Below, in pieces: positions 62,502-64,000 of a stretch of 64,000 nt of DNA. Both the position numbers and the translations under genes were made by a program. The stretch comes from Siminovitchia acidinfaciens (GTDB lineage: Bacteria; Bacillota; Bacilli; Bacillales; Bacillaceae_C): contig NZ_QYTV02000001.1 of the NCBI RefSeq assembly GCF_003605385.1, positions 704,249 to 768,248 of the forward strand, given 5' to 3'. Numbering within the stretch: the first letter of the stretch is position 1; each line of letters starts with the position of its first letter. Below the pieces are notes generated by a model, which did no database searches, had not been told where the DNA came from, and saw only the letters and a program-made list of their open reading frames with translations.

Positions 62502-63683
62502 ATGAACCAGGATCGAAAACGAATACTTGAAATGGTGCAAGAAGGAAAGCTGTCGGCACAAGAAGCGATCATTTTGCTTGATGCGTTGGAAGACGGCGGT
62601 GGAGATGCTGCTGATGCAAAACCTGCCAGTCTGGAGAAACAATCTACGGATACTGCTTCAAAGGCCGAATCAAAGGCTGAATCGACCACGGGATCCACTG
62701 GTGATACATCATGGCAGCAAAGCAAATCGAAGGAATCCGATTCCGGAGATGACACTTTCTACACTCAAATAGAACAGGCAGGCGAGCGGATTTTTGATTT
62801 TGTCAACACAGCACTCCGCAAAATTAAGGATTTAGACTGGCAGATTACACAGTCTGTCGAAGTTCCTCATGTGTTCCAGCAGGCGGACGAACAAATTGAG
62901 AGAATTGATATTGATATTGCGAACGGTCCTGTCCGGGTCATCGCATGGGATCAACAGGAGGTCCGGGTTGAATGCCAGGCTAAAGTGTACCGGGTGGAAG
63001 ACCGTGATGAGGGGCGAAGCTATTTCCTTGATAATACAGTTTTCTCTCAGGATAACGGGCTCCTTTGCTTTGCCACGAAATCCAAATGGATGCGCGTGGA
63101 GACGACAGTTTATATCCCAAGAAAAATTTATAAAAAAATCACCGTTCGTATTTTTAGTGGCGAAATGACAGGAGAGTTGCTTGAAAGTGAGCATCTAATT
63201 GTGAAAACGACGAATGGGAAAGTGGATCTGACTGGGATTTCTGGTAAGAAACTTGATGTGGAAACGATGAATGGTCAAATTAAAGTGATTGATTTAAATA
63301 CCGATCAGGTAGAGGCTGAAACGGTGAACGGGGCAGTCGACGTGACAGGATTCTCACGGAAAGCGGATTTGAAATCCTTTAATGGGAACATCACCTGTAC
63401 ATTGGCTCATTCCGGAACCGAAATGGTTGAAGCGAAAGCTGTCACAGGCAACATCTATGTAAATGTTCCAGATTCAGCCACCATTGACGGGGAGGTCCGA
63501 TCTAATCTCGGAAGCTATACACTTGATCTGGAAGGCATCAATGTGCTCCATGAAAAGAAGGAAGTCATCCAAAAACAAATGAAATTCAAGCGCAGCGGTT
63601 CGGATGACCATACGATGTATCTGGAGGCAGATACGAAAACCGGCTCTGTGTTTATTCGAAAAGCGAATCAAAAAGGAGAGTAA
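62502..63683 (+). CDS. yvlB: YvlB family protein (DUF4097, LiaX-type N-terminus)
   Basis: 393 residues. An N-terminal helical motif, MNQDRKRILEMVQEGKLSAQ, seen in YvlB and LiaX proteins; a low-complexity linker; and a C-terminal DUF4097 beta-helix (about residues 130-390) with repeated LIVKTTNGKVDLTGISG and VETVNGAVDVTGFS strands. In enterococci LiaX senses membrane-active antibiotics. ATG 62502 follows AGGAGG. Transcribed from the sigma-W-type promoter with the next gene. Confidence 0.88.
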   Translation: MNQDRKRILEMVQEGKLSAQEAIILLDALEDGGGDAADAKPASLEKQSTDTASKAESKAESTTGSTGDTSWQQSKSKESDSGDDTFYTQIEQAGERIFDFVNTALRKIKDLDWQITQSVEVPHVFQQADEQIERIDIDIANGPVRVIAWDQQEVRVECQAKVYRVEDRDEGRSYFLDNTVFSQDNGLLCFATKSKWMRVETTVYIPRKIYKKITVRIFSGEMTGELLESEHLIVKTTNGKVDLTGISGKKLDVETMNGQIKVIDLNTDQVEAETVNGAVDVTGFSRKADLKSFNGNITCTLAHSGTEMVEAKAVTGNIYVNVPDSATIDGEVRSNLGSYTLDLEGINVLHEKKEVIQKQMKFKRSGSDDHTMYLEADTKTGSVFIRKANQKGE

Positions 63684-63686
63684 AAC

Positions 63687-64000
63687 ATGAGATGGTTGAT
63701 TGGAATCCTGATCAACGCGGTTCTTTTTATCGCCTTTGCCGGTTACTTTGAAGGGTTTCACGTTTCTAGTTTTGGAGCGGCAGTCGTGGCAAGCCTCGTG
63801 CTTTCAATTTTGAACATCCTGGTGAGGCCGCTCCTCATCCTATTGACATTGCCGATCACGCTGCTGACGCTCGGACTTTTCCTGCTGGTGATTAATGGTA
63901 TCACTCTTTCGATGACCGACGCCATCATGGGAAGCAAATTCGAAATTGATGGGTTCGGTTTTACAACTTTGATTGCCGTGATTATGGCGATAATCAACAT
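63687..64000 (+). CDS. yvlD: YvlD family membrane protein (phage holin family 4), 5' part
   Basis: Partial: 104 codons to the window end. Three hydrophobic helices: GILINAVLFIAFAGYF, then SSFGAAVVASLVLSILNILV followed by RPLLILLTLPITLLTLGLFL, and the start of another, with the family pattern RPLL.LLTLPIT. A small integral membrane protein of the sigma-W regulon; function unknown. ATG 63687 follows AAGGAGAG and is 3 bases after yvlB, so it belongs to the same transcript. In B. subtilis a yvlC gene lies between; it is absent here. Confidence 0.88.
   Translation, partial: MRWLIGILINAVLFIAFAGYFEGFHVSSFGAAVVASLVLSILNILVRPLLILLTLPITLLTLGLFLLVINGITLSMTDAIMGSKFEIDGFGFTTLIAVIMAIIN

Overview
The window is a chromosomal segment of a low-to-moderate GC, spore-forming Bacillaceae bacterium. 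The evidence is the gene order prfB-cccB-ftsE-ftsX ... ctpB-minJ ... csbA-uvrB-uvrA-yvlB-yvlD (the order I recall from the Bacillus subtilis region), strong Gram-positive ribosome binding sites, lipoprotein signals, S-box riboswitches, a sigma-W-type promoter and a LexA box of the Bacillus type. I recognise no rRNA, tRNA, prophage, transposase or CRISPR array. The species cannot be named from the sequence alone.

Layout. 0-13 kb: end of prfB, cytochrome c-551, the FtsEX complex with an M23 hydrolase directly downstream, a leucine-rich-repeat lipoprotein, cardiolipin synthase, an Lgt-like membrane protein coupled to a TlpA-type thioredoxin, an S-box-controlled homocysteine synthase, a degenerate 52-bp repeat array, a frameshifted DUF3891 gene and ctpB. 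13-24 kb: minJ behind an interspersed repeat, YbaK deacylase, a HxlR regulator with pirin and an FMN reductase that share a nearly identical operator, and a five-gene peptide ABC transporter interrupted by another copy of the repeat. 24-34 kb: decayed genes around a peptidase S51 gene, EcsC, an S-box-controlled operon of two flavin enzymes and MetQ, a cation diffusion facilitator, DUF302, an M14 carboxypeptidase, and a striking 52-bp tandem array. 34-42 kb: FetAB-like exporter, Csp-type copper storage protein, a frameshifted membrane gene, DUF4003, CcdA, small sporulation-type proteins, DUF1259 and ferredoxin. 42-53 kb: CzrA/CadA metal efflux running directly into PhoP-PhoR, then a spacer carrying two families of 21-bp repeats and a Pho box, then pstSCAB-phoU. 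53-64 kb: HD hydrolase, CsbA, EmrE-type transporter, HAD phosphatase, an ECF sigma operon, the LexA-controlled uvrBA pair, and a sigma-W-type promoter in front of yvlB-yvlD.

The most unusual content is non-coding. Two arrays of the same 52-bp dyad-containing repeat lie at 10177-10545 and 33711-34592. Each is preceded, in the same orientation, by a copy of one specific terminator-like hairpin. There are also 20-21-bp repeat families in other spacers and at least three copies of a longer interspersed GC-rich element. Candidate functional modules worth a second look are the cysteine-type HxlR regulon with its duplicated operator, the SAM-riboswitch organosulfur operon, the Lgt-like/TlpA pair, the minimal ECF sigma operon, and the fusion of metal efflux and phosphate-sensing genes in one transcript.
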